64,000 nucleotides of DNA from Cryobacterium psychrophilum (lineage in GTDB: Bacteria; Actinomycetota; Actinomycetes; Actinomycetales; Microbacteriaceae). A program made the position numbers and the translations under genes. The notes under the pieces were generated by a model. That model was not told the origin of the DNA and did no database searches. It worked only from the letters and a program-made list of their open reading frames with translations. Each line of letters starts with the position of its first letter. The stretch's first letter is position 1. The stretch is from positions 372,001 through 436,000 of the forward strand of contig NZ_SODI01000001.1 in assembly GCF_004365915.1 (NCBI RefSeq), in the 5' to 3' direction. Below are positions 51,872 to 61,669 of the stretch, piece by piece.

Positions 51872-53373
51872 GCCTCTCGTTCGCAACCGCAGATGTGAGC
51901 TACAACCCCCGTACCGCAGAGCAGCAGGACGGCGTTGAGCACACAGCAACGCCCGAAGTGGAGAGACTTCTGCATGTCGCGGCATCGGCTGCGGCCGAGA
52001 TCGCAGCCACCTCTCCTCGTGATCGGCAGCGCTGGCTGAACGCCGTCGCTGAGACGCTGCTCAGCCATCAAGAAGAACTCGCGAAATTGGCCGAAGAGGA
52101 GACCGCGCTCGGCCTCCCCCGGCTTCGCGCAGAAATAGCAGGGGCCGCCAGAAGCGCCCAGTTTTACGCCAGCGTGGCTGTCGACGGCGACTATCTGGGC
52201 GCAAGTGCTGAAACAATGAACGAAAGCACAACGCTTGCGCGATGGAACATCCCCGTCGGGCCGGTCGCCGTTTTTGGTGCGAGCAACTTTCCCTTCGGCT
52301 TCGGCGTCTGTGGCCACGATGTGGCTTCTGCCATCGCAGCCGGCTGCCCTGTGGTTGTGAAGGCTCACCCGGCGCATCCGCGGCTCAGCGTGCGCCTCGC
52401 AAACCTTACCCGTGAGGCCTTTGTCTCGGCGGGGGCACCCGCCGGTGTCTATGACCTGGTCGTTGGCTTCGCGGCGGGGATACAACTCGTCGACTCACCC
52501 GAGATCATGGCTGTCGCGTTCACGGGCAGCCAGGGCGGCGGAATGGCGCTGCGCGATCGCGCCGCCGCACGCGGCGTGCCCGTATTTGCTGAAATGGGCA
52601 CTGTCAACCCTGTTTTCGTGACGGCCGCGGCGATTGCATCACCGCGCCAGACAGACGCGATCGCTGCCGGTTTCGTGGCATCGTTCACCCTTGGTGCCGG
52701 CCAATTCTGCACCAAACCGGGCCTGATCCTTGCGCCCGCTGGCTCGGGCCTGTTCGCCGCCGTCAAGAACCTCGTGACTCAGCTTCCGCCCGCCCCCCTT
52801 CTTTCGCCGGGCATTGCGACAAACTTCGCTGCGGGGGTGGACGAGCTCGCGCAGGCTACGGGTTCGCCAGCTCCCGCCGACGAGCTTCGCGGTAATTTCG
52901 CTGTGGCCCGCGTTTTCGCAGTCGACATGGAAGACCTCAAGCCCGGTTCACGCCTGCTCGACGAGTGCTTCGGCCCTGTTGCGCTTGTCTGCGAATATGC
53001 CGACTCCGCAACGGCGCTGGAGGCTGTGGGCGGCCTGCAGAACTCGCTCGCGGCATCCGTCTTCACCGGTGGCCCGGCTGACGCCGAGTCGACTGACGTG
53101 GTTTCTCGTCTGCTGACCAAGGTGGGCCGAGTGAGCATCAACGCATGGCCGACCGGTGTTGCCAACACCTGGTCTCAGCAACACGGCGGCCCCTGGCCAG
53201 CGACCTCACAGCCCCAAGCTACCAGCGTGGGCGCTGGTGCATTAGCTCGCTTCGTTCGGCCTGTTGCACTTCAGAATGCCGAGCCTGACATGCTTCCGCC
53301 AGCGGTCGCCCCGGAGAACCCCTGGAACATTCCCCGCCGAGTCAACGGTATCTTTGCCGTCTCTCCCTCCTAA
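51868..53373 (+). CDS. Aldehyde dehydrogenase (semialdehyde to acid)
   Basis: A 501-residue NAD(P)-dependent aldehyde dehydrogenase of the group that includes 2-oxoglutarate semialdehyde dehydrogenases. The catalytic Cys is in FTLGAGQFCTKPGLILAP, the general-base Glu in VPVFAEMGTVNPVFVT, and the nucleotide loop in AVAFTGSQGGGMALRDRAAA. The N-terminal part reads ARWNIPVGPVAVFGASNFPFGFGVCGHDVASAIAAGCPVVVKAHP. In this pathway it would oxidise glutarate semialdehyde to glutarate (DavD-like function by a different subfamily). Coupled to gabT and 25 bp upstream of the glutaryl-CoA dehydrogenase gene. Confidence 0.85.
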   Translation: MSLSFATADVSYNPRTAEQQDGVEHTATPEVERLLHVAASAAAEIAATSPRDRQRWLNAVAETLLSHQEELAKLAEEETALGLPRLRAEIAGAARSAQFYASVAVDGDYLGASAETMNESTTLARWNIPVGPVAVFGASNFPFGFGVCGHDVASAIAAGCPVVVKAHPAHPRLSVRLANLTREAFVSAGAPAGVYDLVVGFAAGIQLVDSPEIMAVAFTGSQGGGMALRDRAAARGVPVFAEMGTVNPVFVTAAAIASPRQTDAIAAGFVASFTLGAGQFCTKPGLILAPAGSGLFAAVKNLVTQLPPAPLLSPGIATNFAAGVDELAQATGSPAPADELRGNFAVARVFAVDMEDLKPGSRLLDECFGPVALVCEYADSATALEAVGGLQNSLAASVFTGGPADAESTDVVSRLLTKVGRVSINAWPTGVANTWSQQHGGPWPATSQPQATSVGAGALARFVRPVALQNAEPDMLPPAVAPENPWNIPRRVNGIFAVSPS

Positions 53374-53397
53374 CGTTTTACCCACGAAAGAGAATTG

Positions 53398-54576
53398 ATG
53401 TCTGAAAACGATCTGATAACCGACAACTCCGACCTCATTGAGCTCGATTTCCTGCTCACTCCCGACGAGATCGCTCTGCGCGACTCTGTGCGCTCATTCG
53501 TCGACGCCGAGATCCGGCCCAATATTGCCGGATGGTTCGAAAAGGCTCAGTTCCCTGTCGAGCTCATTCCCGAGATGGCTAAACTCGGGCTGCTCGGCAT
53601 GCACCTCACCGGGTATGGCTGTCCCGGCAAGAGTTCTGTGCAATACGGACTCGCCGCTCTGGAACTTGAGGCTGGCGATTCCGGCCTGCGCACCTTCGTG
53701 AGCGTGCAGGGTTCGCTCGCCATGGCCGCAATCTACAAGCACGGCTCCGAGGAACAGAAAAGTGAGTGGTTGCCCGGCATGGCCGCGGGAACGACGATCG
53801 GATGTTTTGGGCTCACTGAACCAGATTCGGGTTCGGACCCGGCGAGCATGAAAACGTTCGCGCGCCGTGATGGCGACGACTGGGTTATCTCCGGCCATAA
53901 ACGCTGGATCGGCCTGGGAACCATCGCCCAGGTCGCGATTGTGTGGGCGATGACTGATGAGGGCGTTCGGGGGTTCATCGTTCCCACCAACGCTCGCGGG
54001 TTTGAGGTGCAGCTGATCGAGCAGAAACTCTCGATGCGAGCATCAATTCAAACGGAGCTCATTCTCTCGGATGTCCGACTGCCGTCAACAGCACTGTTGC
54101 CCAAAGCCACGGGTCTCCGCGGCCCGTTCGAATGCTTGAATGAGGCCCGGTACGGGATCGCGTGGGGGGTCATGGGTGCTGCTCGCGACAGTTTTGAATC
54201 GGCCCTCGCCTACTCGAAGACCCGGACGCCGTTCGATCGACCTCTCGCTGGGTTTCAACTCACTCAGCAAAAACTCGTGGATATGGCTGTCGAGATCAAC
54301 AAAGGCACCCTTCTGGCGCTGCATCTCGGTCGGCTCAAAGATGCCGGCAGGCTTCAGCCGCACCAGATCTCTCTCGGCAAGCTCAGCAACACTCGCGAGG
54401 CGATCAAGATCGCGCGCGAAGCCCGCACGATTCTGGGTGGCAATGGCATCACCCTCGATCACTCGCCCCTGCGCCATGCCAACAATCTCGAAAGCGTGCG
54501 CACCTATGAGGGGACCGACGAGATCCATACGCTTGTCCTCGGACAGCACATCACGGGCATCTCTGCCTTTCGTTGA
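53398..54576 (+). CDS. gcdH: Glutaryl-CoA dehydrogenase-type acyl-CoA dehydrogenase
   Basis: A 392-residue FAD enzyme. The start is ATG 53398, with GAAAGAGA upstream. The glutaryl-specific Arg lies in LRTFVSVQGSLAM. FAD motif: IGCFGLTEPDSGSDPASMKTFARRDG. The catalytic Glu is in RTYEGTDEIHTLVLGQHITG. The segment ARYGIAWGVMGAARDSFESALAYSKTRTPFDRPLAGFQLTQQKLVDMAVEI is typical of glutaryl-CoA dehydrogenase, which oxidises and decarboxylates glutaryl-CoA to crotonyl-CoA. It ends the catabolic operon. Confidence 0.88.
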   Translation: MSENDLITDNSDLIELDFLLTPDEIALRDSVRSFVDAEIRPNIAGWFEKAQFPVELIPEMAKLGLLGMHLTGYGCPGKSSVQYGLAALELEAGDSGLRTFVSVQGSLAMAAIYKHGSEEQKSEWLPGMAAGTTIGCFGLTEPDSGSDPASMKTFARRDGDDWVISGHKRWIGLGTIAQVAIVWAMTDEGVRGFIVPTNARGFEVQLIEQKLSMRASIQTELILSDVRLPSTALLPKATGLRGPFECLNEARYGIAWGVMGAARDSFESALAYSKTRTPFDRPLAGFQLTQQKLVDMAVEINKGTLLALHLGRLKDAGRLQPHQISLGKLSNTREAIKIAREARTILGGNGITLDHSPLRHANNLESVRTYEGTDEIHTLVLGQHITGISAFR

Positions 54577-55454
54577 CCGCGAATCATAAGGAGAAGGAAC
54601 GGGACTGCCCGGTTTGGGACGCAGGGCAACCCGCGCTTTGCTGGGGAGGGAAGTGGATCAAGTAGCTGTCCCTGAGCGGGGAGGAACAGCACAATAAGGA
54701 CCTTGATCAAGATCACCGCCAGCGTTCTTGCTGCGGTGTTGCGGCACTTCTCTCCGGCTGACGCGCGGTTATCTCCCGCCTCGCAGCAGGCAGTGCTCTC
54801 GTTCGGCGGGCGCGGGAACCCGGGGTCTGAGTAGTAATGGGACGAAAACGTGCGCTAAGTGCGGGTTTCGGGGTGATGATCACCGCATTGCCAGCGTCGG
54901 CACCGGCGAAAGCACCCCTGATGATGATGTGTTCGGCAAGCTCATCCTCGTCACCACGCGCGACGACTGGTCCTGTGCTGAGTTCAGCTTCCGCCAGCCC
55001 AAGACCCCACATTGTCTCGTTCTCATCCATGCATCACTGAACTGAGCACAACATTCGAGTGCACGCGTTCACCTGCGTCCTCGCTCTGCAAATTCGCTCA
55101 CCATATCTGCCGTGAAGCCGCTCATGCAGGCCTGCTCCACTCCGTCCGCGACCAGCTCGCCGGCATCCAGGAAACCAGTTCTCATCTATCCCTCAAGCGG
55201 TGGCCGTTCCCGAGCACGCCGTATGCTCACCCAAACCAGCAAAACCGAAGACCGTTGTGCTGAAATATTCCACCTCAGCAAGTGGGCACCGAAAACTTAG
55301 GTCATGCACCCAAAACACTCAAAAAATGAACTTGACCAGCACTTCTTAAACTCCCGAGCTGCTAAACAGGAAACTTCCGGTAGCGGCCTGGCTGGATTCA
55401 TTCCGTTTCCTGAGGCGCCCCCACAATATGTTTGGCTGATCAGGATGTGGCGCC
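54577..55454. other. Low-information stretch after gcdH
   Basis: About 880 bp with no gene I can support. A minus-strand frame at 54850-55030 opens MDENETMWGLGLAEAELSTG and continues with real-looking residues, and another at 55075-55190 reads MRTGFLDAGELVADGVEQAC, but neither reaches a known family or has clear flanking signals. They may be debris of lost genes. A 10-base palindrome CTTGATCAAG lies at 54703-54712. Confidence 0.4.
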
Positions 55455-55667
55455 CTAATCAGTGTTGGTCGAGCCGGGACCAAACGTCACATGGCCGGGC
55501 CCTCTGTCGCAGCGGTAGCCGATGTCGTATCGAGCATAGAGAACGGCGTCCTTGAATTCTTCCACCCCCTCAGCGAAAGACTGAGCCTCATCCTGAGTCG
55601 CAAAAACGCCGAGGATGGTGTTGTGGGGTGACTCGTCGTGTTGCACGATCCACACTACTTTAACCAT
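55455..55667 (-). CDS. Small hypothetical protein
   Basis: A 70-residue protein: WIVQHDESPHNTILGVFATQDEAQSFAEGVEEFKDAVLYARYDIG, then YRCDRGPGHVTFGPGS. The composition (mixed charge, aromatic residues spaced in strands and one helix) looks like a real small domain rather than a shadow, but I do not recognise the family. The ATG at 55667 has only a weak ribosome site (CCGTTGAAAC). It lies between the glutarate cluster and the toxin-antitoxin pair with no partner. Confidence 0.45.
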   Translation of the reverse strand: MVKVVWIVQHDESPHNTILGVFATQDEAQSFAEGVEEFKDAVLYARYDIGYRCDRGPGHVTFGPGSTNTD

Positions 55668-56100
55668 GTTTCAACGGTAAGTGTTCTGTCAGTTTGCCAC
55701 TACCGGTACTGTCGCAGACCGAGGAACGAAATCCCGTAGGCGTGACGCGGGCGATGTGCCAGCCACATGCGCGCCGCGTAAACGATTGTTTGACACATCG
55801 CCCAGTGCCCAGTGCCCACGGGCGAAAGGTTTCCAAAAGCTGTTCGGAATTACTGTCCATCACACCGATCGTCGATGGAGACTCGGGGACGAATGGAGGA
55901 CACGTTTTCGGGCTGGTCCTCGGTCTCCTGATCGCGGTCCTCTCCGGGACTAGCGCGACAGTCGCATTCAGCATCAAGAGGAACAGATCTGCGAAGGATC
56001 CGTCGCAGCAAACCGATCATTAGCCCAACCCTCAACGGGAGGCCAGTTGTACGTTTGAAGAACACTTGTACATTCGGTAGGTGAAATGTACGATTGAAGC
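55668..56100. other. Stretch before the RelBE pair
   Basis: Roughly 430 bp with no supported gene. A plus-strand frame ends (56023) with a membrane-like segment HVFGLVLGLLIAVLSGTSATVAFSIKRN, which could be a small membrane peptide or debris. The last 50 bp carry the operator repeats of the following operon. Confidence 0.35.
56049..56099. promoter_or_regulatory. Operator repeats of the RelBE operon
   Basis: TGTACATTC (56067-56075) and GAAATGTAC (56083-56091) form an inverted repeat. The flanks TGTACG(TT/AT)TGAAG at 56049 and 56088 are direct repeats. They abut the antitoxin start at 56101, as expected for autorepression by an antitoxin. Confidence 0.7.
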
Positions 56101-56376
56101 ATGTCGACCACAGTCCCTGTCAGCGTCTCTGATGCACGCGACCAGCTCGCATCGATCATCGACCGCGCTCGCACCGAGCACGAGCCGGTCTTCTTGTCTC
56201 GCCGCGGACGGCGAGTCGCGGCTGTTATCGACGTCGACGATTTGGAGCGTCTCATCGAATTGGCCGAAGACATGGCCGATATTCGTGCCGCCGAGGAATC
56301 ACGTGAAGAGATGCGTCGCACGACAAGCGAACCGACTCCTTGGGAACAGGTGAAGGCGGACCTCGGCCTCGTATGA
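56101..56376 (+). CDS. Phd/YefM-type antitoxin
   Basis: A 91-residue antitoxin. The N-terminal Phd/YefM DNA-binding part reads TVPVSVSDARDQLASIIDRARTEHEPVFLSRRGRRVAAVIDVDDLERLIELAED, and the C-terminus is the toxin-wrapping acidic/polar tail (EESREEMRRTTSEPTPWEQV). It overlaps the toxin gene by ATGA. Operator repeats lie directly upstream. Confidence 0.9.
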   Translation: MSTTVPVSVSDARDQLASIIDRARTEHEPVFLSRRGRRVAAVIDVDDLERLIELAEDMADIRAAEESREEMRRTTSEPTPWEQVKADLGLV

Positions 56377-56636
56377 CCTACTCGGTGAAGATCGCGCCAG
56401 CCGCTGAACGGCAACTGCGCAAGTTCGATCCGCAGGTCCGACGTCGAGTTCAAGCAGCGATCGACCTCTTAGCAGACGATCCGCGGCCACCCAAGGCGAT
56501 CCAACTCGTCGGGGGCTCGGGGGAATGGCGCGTCAGAACGGGTGATTACCGCATCATTTACGAGATTCACGACGACCAGTTAATCGTGCTCATCCTCCGA
56601 CTCGGACATCGTCGCGAGATATACGAATCCCGATAG
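56373..56636 (+). CDS. RelE/ParE-family toxin
   Basis: An 87-residue mRNA-interferase-type toxin starting at ATG 56373 in the stop of the antitoxin gene. The RelE fold is clear: YSVKIAPAAERQLRKFDPQVRRRVQAAIDLLADDPRPPKAIQLVGG, then WRVRTGDYRIIYEIHDDQLIVLILRLGHRREIY, with Arg and Tyr at the expected ends of the catalytic sheet. Longer upstream frames are not needed. Confidence 0.92.
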   Translation: MTYSVKIAPAAERQLRKFDPQVRRRVQAAIDLLADDPRPPKAIQLVGGSGEWRVRTGDYRIIYEIHDDQLIVLILRLGHRREIYESR

Positions 56637-56738
56637 GTGAACCCTCTGCGGGCACATTTTGACTTGATCCCCGTCTGGTTCTCGGCGACAATTTTGCACG
56701 CCTTAGATAGGCGACGACGTCTGCCTTCGGGCGGTTGG

Positions 56739-59227
56739 TCAGTCGATGGCACTTCGGCTCGTGAATCGCACCCGAGTTCCCCTCGCGGTGAGCCAGCTGC
56801 CGAGTGCGATGAGTCCTGGCAGCACAATCGCGGTGAGGGCGAGCTGCAACCAGGGCGGGGCGAAGACTTGCAGGGGATGCCCGCCCTCGTCGATGGGCAG
56901 GAAGCGGCGCGAGGACGAGGCTGGGCCGGTAATCGACCCCCAGGGTGTCAGCGGTGGAGGGGAGCATGAACACGCCGAAGTCGATCGGATGCCGTGGCTT
57001 CTGAACGTTCGCTGGAAGCGTCACGGTTCGTGCCGGGCTCTCTGCAGCGTCGATCGTGTTCTTCCAGTCGAGCGTCACCTGGTTGTCCACGACGTATTGG
57101 GAGCAAGGACTAACGATGCCGCCGGAGGCCAGGGTCGCCCGGGACCGGTCTGAGAGCGGTTCGCCCAGGATCGCGGCGAGGTCATCGAATGACCCAACCC
57201 AGACGTGGTCGGCGACCCCCGAGTAGTTCGTGTTGGGCATGTCCGGGGTCAGACAGCGCGGGTCATTCTGAGGCTCGCTGCCAGCTGTTGCTTCCGGGTG
57301 GGCATCGCTGGGGCAGGCCGTGGCTGGGTTGGCACGCGGGTACACGAATGTCGTGGTGGTGTCCGCTTCTGCGGCTTGGGAGTGCGGCATGAGGGGGTCG
57401 GGTGCACTCGACAGGAGGCGCGCATCTGCGGTCGTGAAGGAGTTGTTCAGGGCGACAACGACCTTGCCGCCGGTGGTCTGAAGGATCTGCTGTCCTGCGT
57501 CGTCATATGTATACAGGTTGACCGACGCCGCGTGCAGGGACGTCGAGTAGTTGTAGGTCCTGTTGCTTGCCTCCTGCCCGGAGGCGATCAGGCTCATCGC
57601 GAATGCGGCGACGAAGACTGTGCTCATGATTGTGGCGAGGGCGGGCACTGACCTGCCGGGATTGCGGGCAACGTCTCTCGTGCCGAGGCGGGCCCCGGCG
57701 CCGAACCGGGAGAAGGCACGAGCGGCCCACCGCAGGATCAGGGGCGCGATCAGAACGGCACCGATTTGCATGATGACCGGGCCGCCTACGATCAGCCAGA
57801 GGCCCGCCGCCGCGAGAGTGGGCTGGTAAGGGGGCAGGTAGGCGGCGGCTTCGATGAAACCGCCGGCCAGCGCGATCAGGGCCCCACCAACGACGAGAAC
57901 GATGCCGAAGATGGGTCGTCTCCGCGTGAGTGTCGGGGGCCGGCGGGAACCACGCAGCGCACCGACAACATCCACCCGGGCCGCAGCACGCGCGGGAATG
58001 GCTGCAGCGACCCAACTGGCCGCGGTGGCAAACGCGATGATGAAGAGGAGGATGAGCGGTTCGACGTGGAAACCGGGGTAGCGGGCGGCGTTGCCGTTGG
58101 CGGAAATTCCCATATAGGCCCATGCCACACCGACCCCCAGGACGGCGCCGACCGTAGCGCCGATCACGCCGAGGATGATCCCGCCAAAGGAAATCACTCG
58201 GAACAGCATCCGCCGGTCACCGCCGACGCTGGCAAGGATTGCGAGGGCGCGCTGCTGTTGCCGCGCGCCGACGGTGAAGGCGGCACCGGCCAGGAGCGCC
58301 ACCTCGAACAGGGCAAAGCCTCCGAACAGACCCAGGTAAAGGATGACGGCGGCACTTCGGTCGCCGGGGCTGCTCGACACCGCGGTGCTTCCGGGCGGGG
58401 GCGGATCGAGGATCACCGAGCGAGACAGGACCGTGGCGCCGTGGGGGTTGAGTTGTTGCACGTCCTCCCAGTCGAGCCGCGTGTCGGGTAGGTAGTACTC
58501 CGTGCCGGCCAGGTCATTTGCAGGCAGCACGTCGTCGAACGCACCGGGCCGGGCGAAAAGCTGTTCGCCACTGTTGTCGAGGGCCGCACTTTGGATGGTG
58601 CCGACGATCCGGTAGGTACTCGCGATCGGTTCGATGACGCGGATGCTGTCGCCCAGGGCGACGCCGAATCGCTTGAGCGTCGCCGCCGTCACCATGATTT
58701 CGCTGTCCGCGTTCGGGGTATCTCCCGCTGTCACATCCCATTTTCCGGCAAACGACTCGTCCCACGGTTGGCCCTGCAGGACCTCAAAATAGCCGATGCC
58801 GTGCGCGGTTTCCGCGACCACTGAGGTCTGGCGGATGGTCAGGAGCCGCGTCCCAGCCGGCAGGAATGACTCCGGTGCCACCGGTGAGGCCGTATGTGAG
58901 TGGTTCAGGCTCGCACCCGCGTCATCGCGGTCGACCTGCCAGCCTGTCTCGTCCTGGGGGTCCTGCGTGAGAGTCGGGTCGGGGGCAGAGGCCACTTTCA
59001 GGCGTGCCTGCGTGTCACCGAGCTCGAGTATGGCTAGCTCGGCGGGGAGCGTTGTTGCTCGCCTCGACGGTGGCCATGCCCGCCATACCCAGGACCGGGA
59101 TAGCGACCAGGATCGCGACGAGGACGCTACGCCCCACGGATTGGGCGGCCATGCGCCGGGCAATGCGAAATGCGAGCCTCGCGCTGCCGGTGCTTCTAGC
59201 CGGCAGGGTGGAGCGAGCCGGTTTCAC
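56739..59227 (-). pseudogene. FtsX/MacB-type ABC permease with two frameshifts
   Basis: The gene starts at GTG 59227 in the stop of the ATPase gene (GTGA). The N-terminus ARLAFRIARRMAAQSVGRSVLVAILVAIPVLGMAGMATVEAS is in one frame, then at about 59050 the frame must shift by one base to continue TTLPAELAILELGDTQARLK. The long middle (YLGLFGGFALFEVALLAGAAFTVGARQQQRALAILASVGG and a second FtsX domain, DVARNPGRSVPALATIMSTVF) is intact. At a five-G run (about 56941) a second shift is needed to read SSSRRFLPIDEGG and the last helix (LQLALTAIVLPGLIALGSWL) to the TGA at 56739. Without both corrections the protein is broken. Confidence 0.8.
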
Positions 59228-59949
59228 GCCGGTGATCCACTGAAGAGGCTGGACACCCCGGTGGCCTGCACCTGGTCGACGATGCGTCCGTCGCGCAGGA
59301 ACACGATCCGGTCGGCCCAGGCGGCGTGGCGGGAATCATGGGTGACCAGGATGCCCCCGGCCCCGGCGTCCACCCGGGACCGGAGCATCCGCAACACGAC
59401 TTCCCCCGTCGTGCTGTCCAGGGCGCCGGCCGGCTCGCCGGCGAGGATGAGCGACCTGCCGCCGACGACCGCGCGGGCGATCGCGACGCGCTGCTGCTAC
59501 CCGCCGGACAGGTCCGACGGGTACCGGTCCGCCCGGTCGGCCAGCTCAACCACGCCGAGCGCGTCGAGGGCGGGCAGGTGCGCCTTCTTACTGCTCCAGC
59601 CGTCCAGCTCGAGCGGCAGGCTCACGTTCTCCACCGCGGTAAGCGAGGGGATGAGGTTGAAGTCCTGGAATACGAAGCCGAGGCTGCGCCGGCGCAGGGT
59701 CGCGAGTTGACCGGGCTTGAGCTGGCTGAGCCAGTTCCCCTCGATGATGACCTCACCGCTGGTGGGCCGGGTGAGGCCGCCGGCGACGGTGAGCAGAGTC
59801 GATTTGCCCGAGCCGGAGGCGCCCATGATCGCGACCAGCTCGCCGCGAGAGACGGTGAGGTCGACACCGGAGAGCGCGGTGACGGCGGTTTCGCCACGCC
59901 CGTATTGCATGGACACGCCATCGAGCCGGAGGAGCTCGTCACCGGTCAT
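59224..59949 (-). pseudogene. ABC ATPase with amber codon in the signature motif
   Basis: MacB/LolD-type ATPase of 241 codons. Walker A (GASGSGKSTLLTVAGGL) and Q-loop (GFVFQDFNLIPSLTAVENVSLPLEL) are good. The codon after LSGG is TAG (59497-59499, codon 151) where Gln (CAG) is expected, and the frame then runs on unbroken (QQRVAIARAVVGGRSL). Walker B reads LILAGEPAGALD, with Gly in place of Asp. An ATPase with both changes should be inactive. The 3' end overlaps the permease start. Confidence 0.85.
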
Positions 59950-60554
59950 GAGCTGACCGCCGGGCTCTTGGCCGGGCGGCCACGCTTCGGGATTTCGGTG
60001 TTGAGGGGCAGCGGGGTGGCAAATCCGGCGGCGACTGCGCGGGCGAGTCGGGCTTCGGAGTGGTCCAGCCAGCGCACCTCGGCTTCGGCGGCGAAGATCA
60101 GCGAGTCGACCACGAGCAGCCAGGCGAGTTCCTCCGCGGACTCGGGATTGTCGGTCGAGTTCTTGGTCCGCGTCAGCTCCTGGAGGGTGCGCAGGCTGGC
60201 GGAGCGCTGGACCTGAATGACATGAGCAATGTCGACGCCCGGCAGGGTGACCGCGATGGCCAGCTTGATCGCGAGTTCGTTGCGGACGGCGGCCGAGGGC
60301 GCAACGGGGGAGCCGAGCCAGGTGGCGACCTCGTCGCGTCCGGCATCGGTGATCTCGTAGTAGTTCTGGCCGTCCGCGTCGATGTCGGCCTTCTGCACGA
60401 GGCCGTCGCGTTCGAGGCGGTCGAGGGTGCTATAGATCTGGCCGACGTTCAGCGGCCACGTCGAGCCGGTGCGCCGATCGAACTCGGCCCGGAGCTGATA
60501 GCCGTAACACGGGCCCTGATCAAGAATGGCGAGAAGAGACTGGCGAACGGACAC
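59946..60554 (-). CDS. PadR-family regulator
   Basis: A 202-residue PadR-type repressor starting at GTG 60554. The winged helix is SVRQSLLAILDQGPCYGYQLRAEFDRRTGSTWPLNVGQIYSTLDRLERDGLVQ, the PadR diagnostic form, and the long C-terminal helix region (AVRNELAIKLAIAVTLPGVDIAHVIQVQRSASLRTLQELTR) forms the dimer. It overlaps the ATPase gene by 4 bp and is therefore the first gene of the decayed exporter operon. Its own frame is intact, so it may still bind its operator. Confidence 0.9.
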   Translation of the reverse strand: MSVRQSLLAILDQGPCYGYQLRAEFDRRTGSTWPLNVGQIYSTLDRLERDGLVQKADIDADGQNYYEITDAGRDEVATWLGSPVAPSAAVRNELAIKLAIAVTLPGVDIAHVIQVQRSASLRTLQELTRTKNSTDNPESAEELAWLLVVDSLIFAAEAEVRWLDHSEARLARAVAAGFATPLPLNTEIPKRGRPAKSPAVSS

Positions 60555-61037
60555 GTGACCCCCGACGTTGCGAACTACCTACCTAGTATGTAGGTACAGA
60601 GTATCCATTTACCTTGGAGCGACGCTGCACCGCGGCGATGTCGGCGTGTCGCTTGGGCTGGATAGTCACGTCGGGGAGATCCGAATTGGGAACCCTCATC
60701 TAGAACCTTTGCGAATGTTTCGATCTCTTTGGCCACCCTGTTGGATTGGCCGTCGGGGGGCGTCTAGTTTTTCGCCATGCCGACAACGTCGCGCGAAGTT
60801 GAGCCGAGACTTCGGTGGGTGATCCTCTTCTAGATCCTGCTCTTGCGTGCGGTCGCTTTCCTGCACTAGTGGCCCTCTGTTCGGCGGAACGAGAGCGCCC
60901 GCAATGGCGAGCCAGCTTTGGAGATACACACACGAGCGGCGAGCTGGCCTTGCGGCAACTCGCGTTTCGCTCCATTGAACTGCGCGACGAATTCGGTCAA
61001 CTCAGCACCAGTGCGTTGAGGTTCTCCCGGAAGTCCT
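60555..61037. promoter_or_regulatory. PadR operator and long gap
   Basis: An inverted repeat TACCTAC-N7-GTAGGTA at 60576-60596, 22 bp upstream of the PadR start, is its likely operator. The rest of the 480-bp gap has no supported gene; ORFs here look like shadow frames. Confidence 0.6.
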
Positions 61038-61649
61038 TTAGCGGGGGGAAGCCATCTTGACTTCGGCAAAATCGAAGTCGCGAGGACTTGCCTCGGCGAG
61101 CAACTCAGCGAGCTCACGACGGACGAGGACCTCCCGGAAGTTGTTCCAGCCGTCCCCGAACCGCTCAGGGCTCGCCGCGATGTCGACATCGCCGAGGGGC
61201 GGCTCGATGCGAAACGGAGGAAGGAGCGCAACGGCGACCGGCATCCATCTCCACCGGTTGCAGCCTGGGCACCGTGCCCCGGCCGAGCCGTGGCGCGCAA
61301 TCGCCGCGATACGAAGCTCGTCAGCGTCGAACCACTGAGTGCCGACGGTCGGAATCACGATTTGCTGCGCACTCCCCGGCGAGAACCCACGCCATTCCAC
61401 CGGCCTGAGGTCAACCGGGAAACGTGCGGCGACCTCGTCAGCGAGCGACTGCTCGAGGCAGATGGTGTCGTACTGCCCATACGGCACCCATGCGCCCGAG
61501 ATCGTTGCCATGCCCTTGCGCTCGAGGGTGAGCGCGCCTTGCTGTTCGCGCAGGGGCATCCCGCAGTCGCGACACCACCCGTCCTCACCAAACATCGGGC
61601 CCAGGCCGTATGACGAGTCTGGCCACGGCCACCCACGGTTGCGCTTCAT
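61038..61649 (-). CDS. Hypothetical protein with two CxxC pairs
   Basis: A 203-residue protein if started at ATG 61649 (MKRNRGWPWPDSS); a TTG at 61673 coupled to the upstream frame is possible. Two cysteine pairs are seen: GWCRDCGMP near residue 25 and GARCPGCNRWRW near 125. Between them are GAWVPYGQYDTICLEQSLADEVAARFPVDLRPVEW and VIPTVGTQWFDADELRIAAIARHG, and the end reads RREVLVRRELAELLAEASPRDFDF-like residues. Paired-cysteine immunity-type proteins have a similar layout, but I cannot prove membership. Function unknown. Confidence 0.6.
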   Translation of the reverse strand: MKRNRGWPWPDSSYGLGPMFGEDGWCRDCGMPLREQQGALTLERKGMATISGAWVPYGQYDTICLEQSLADEVAARFPVDLRPVEWRGFSPGSAQQIVIPTVGTQWFDADELRIAAIARHGSAGARCPGCNRWRWMPVAVALLPPFRIEPPLGDVDIAASPERFGDGWNNFREVLVRRELAELLAEASPRDFDFAEVKMASPR

Positions 61650-61669
61650 TCCCAGCGAGACGAACTCGT

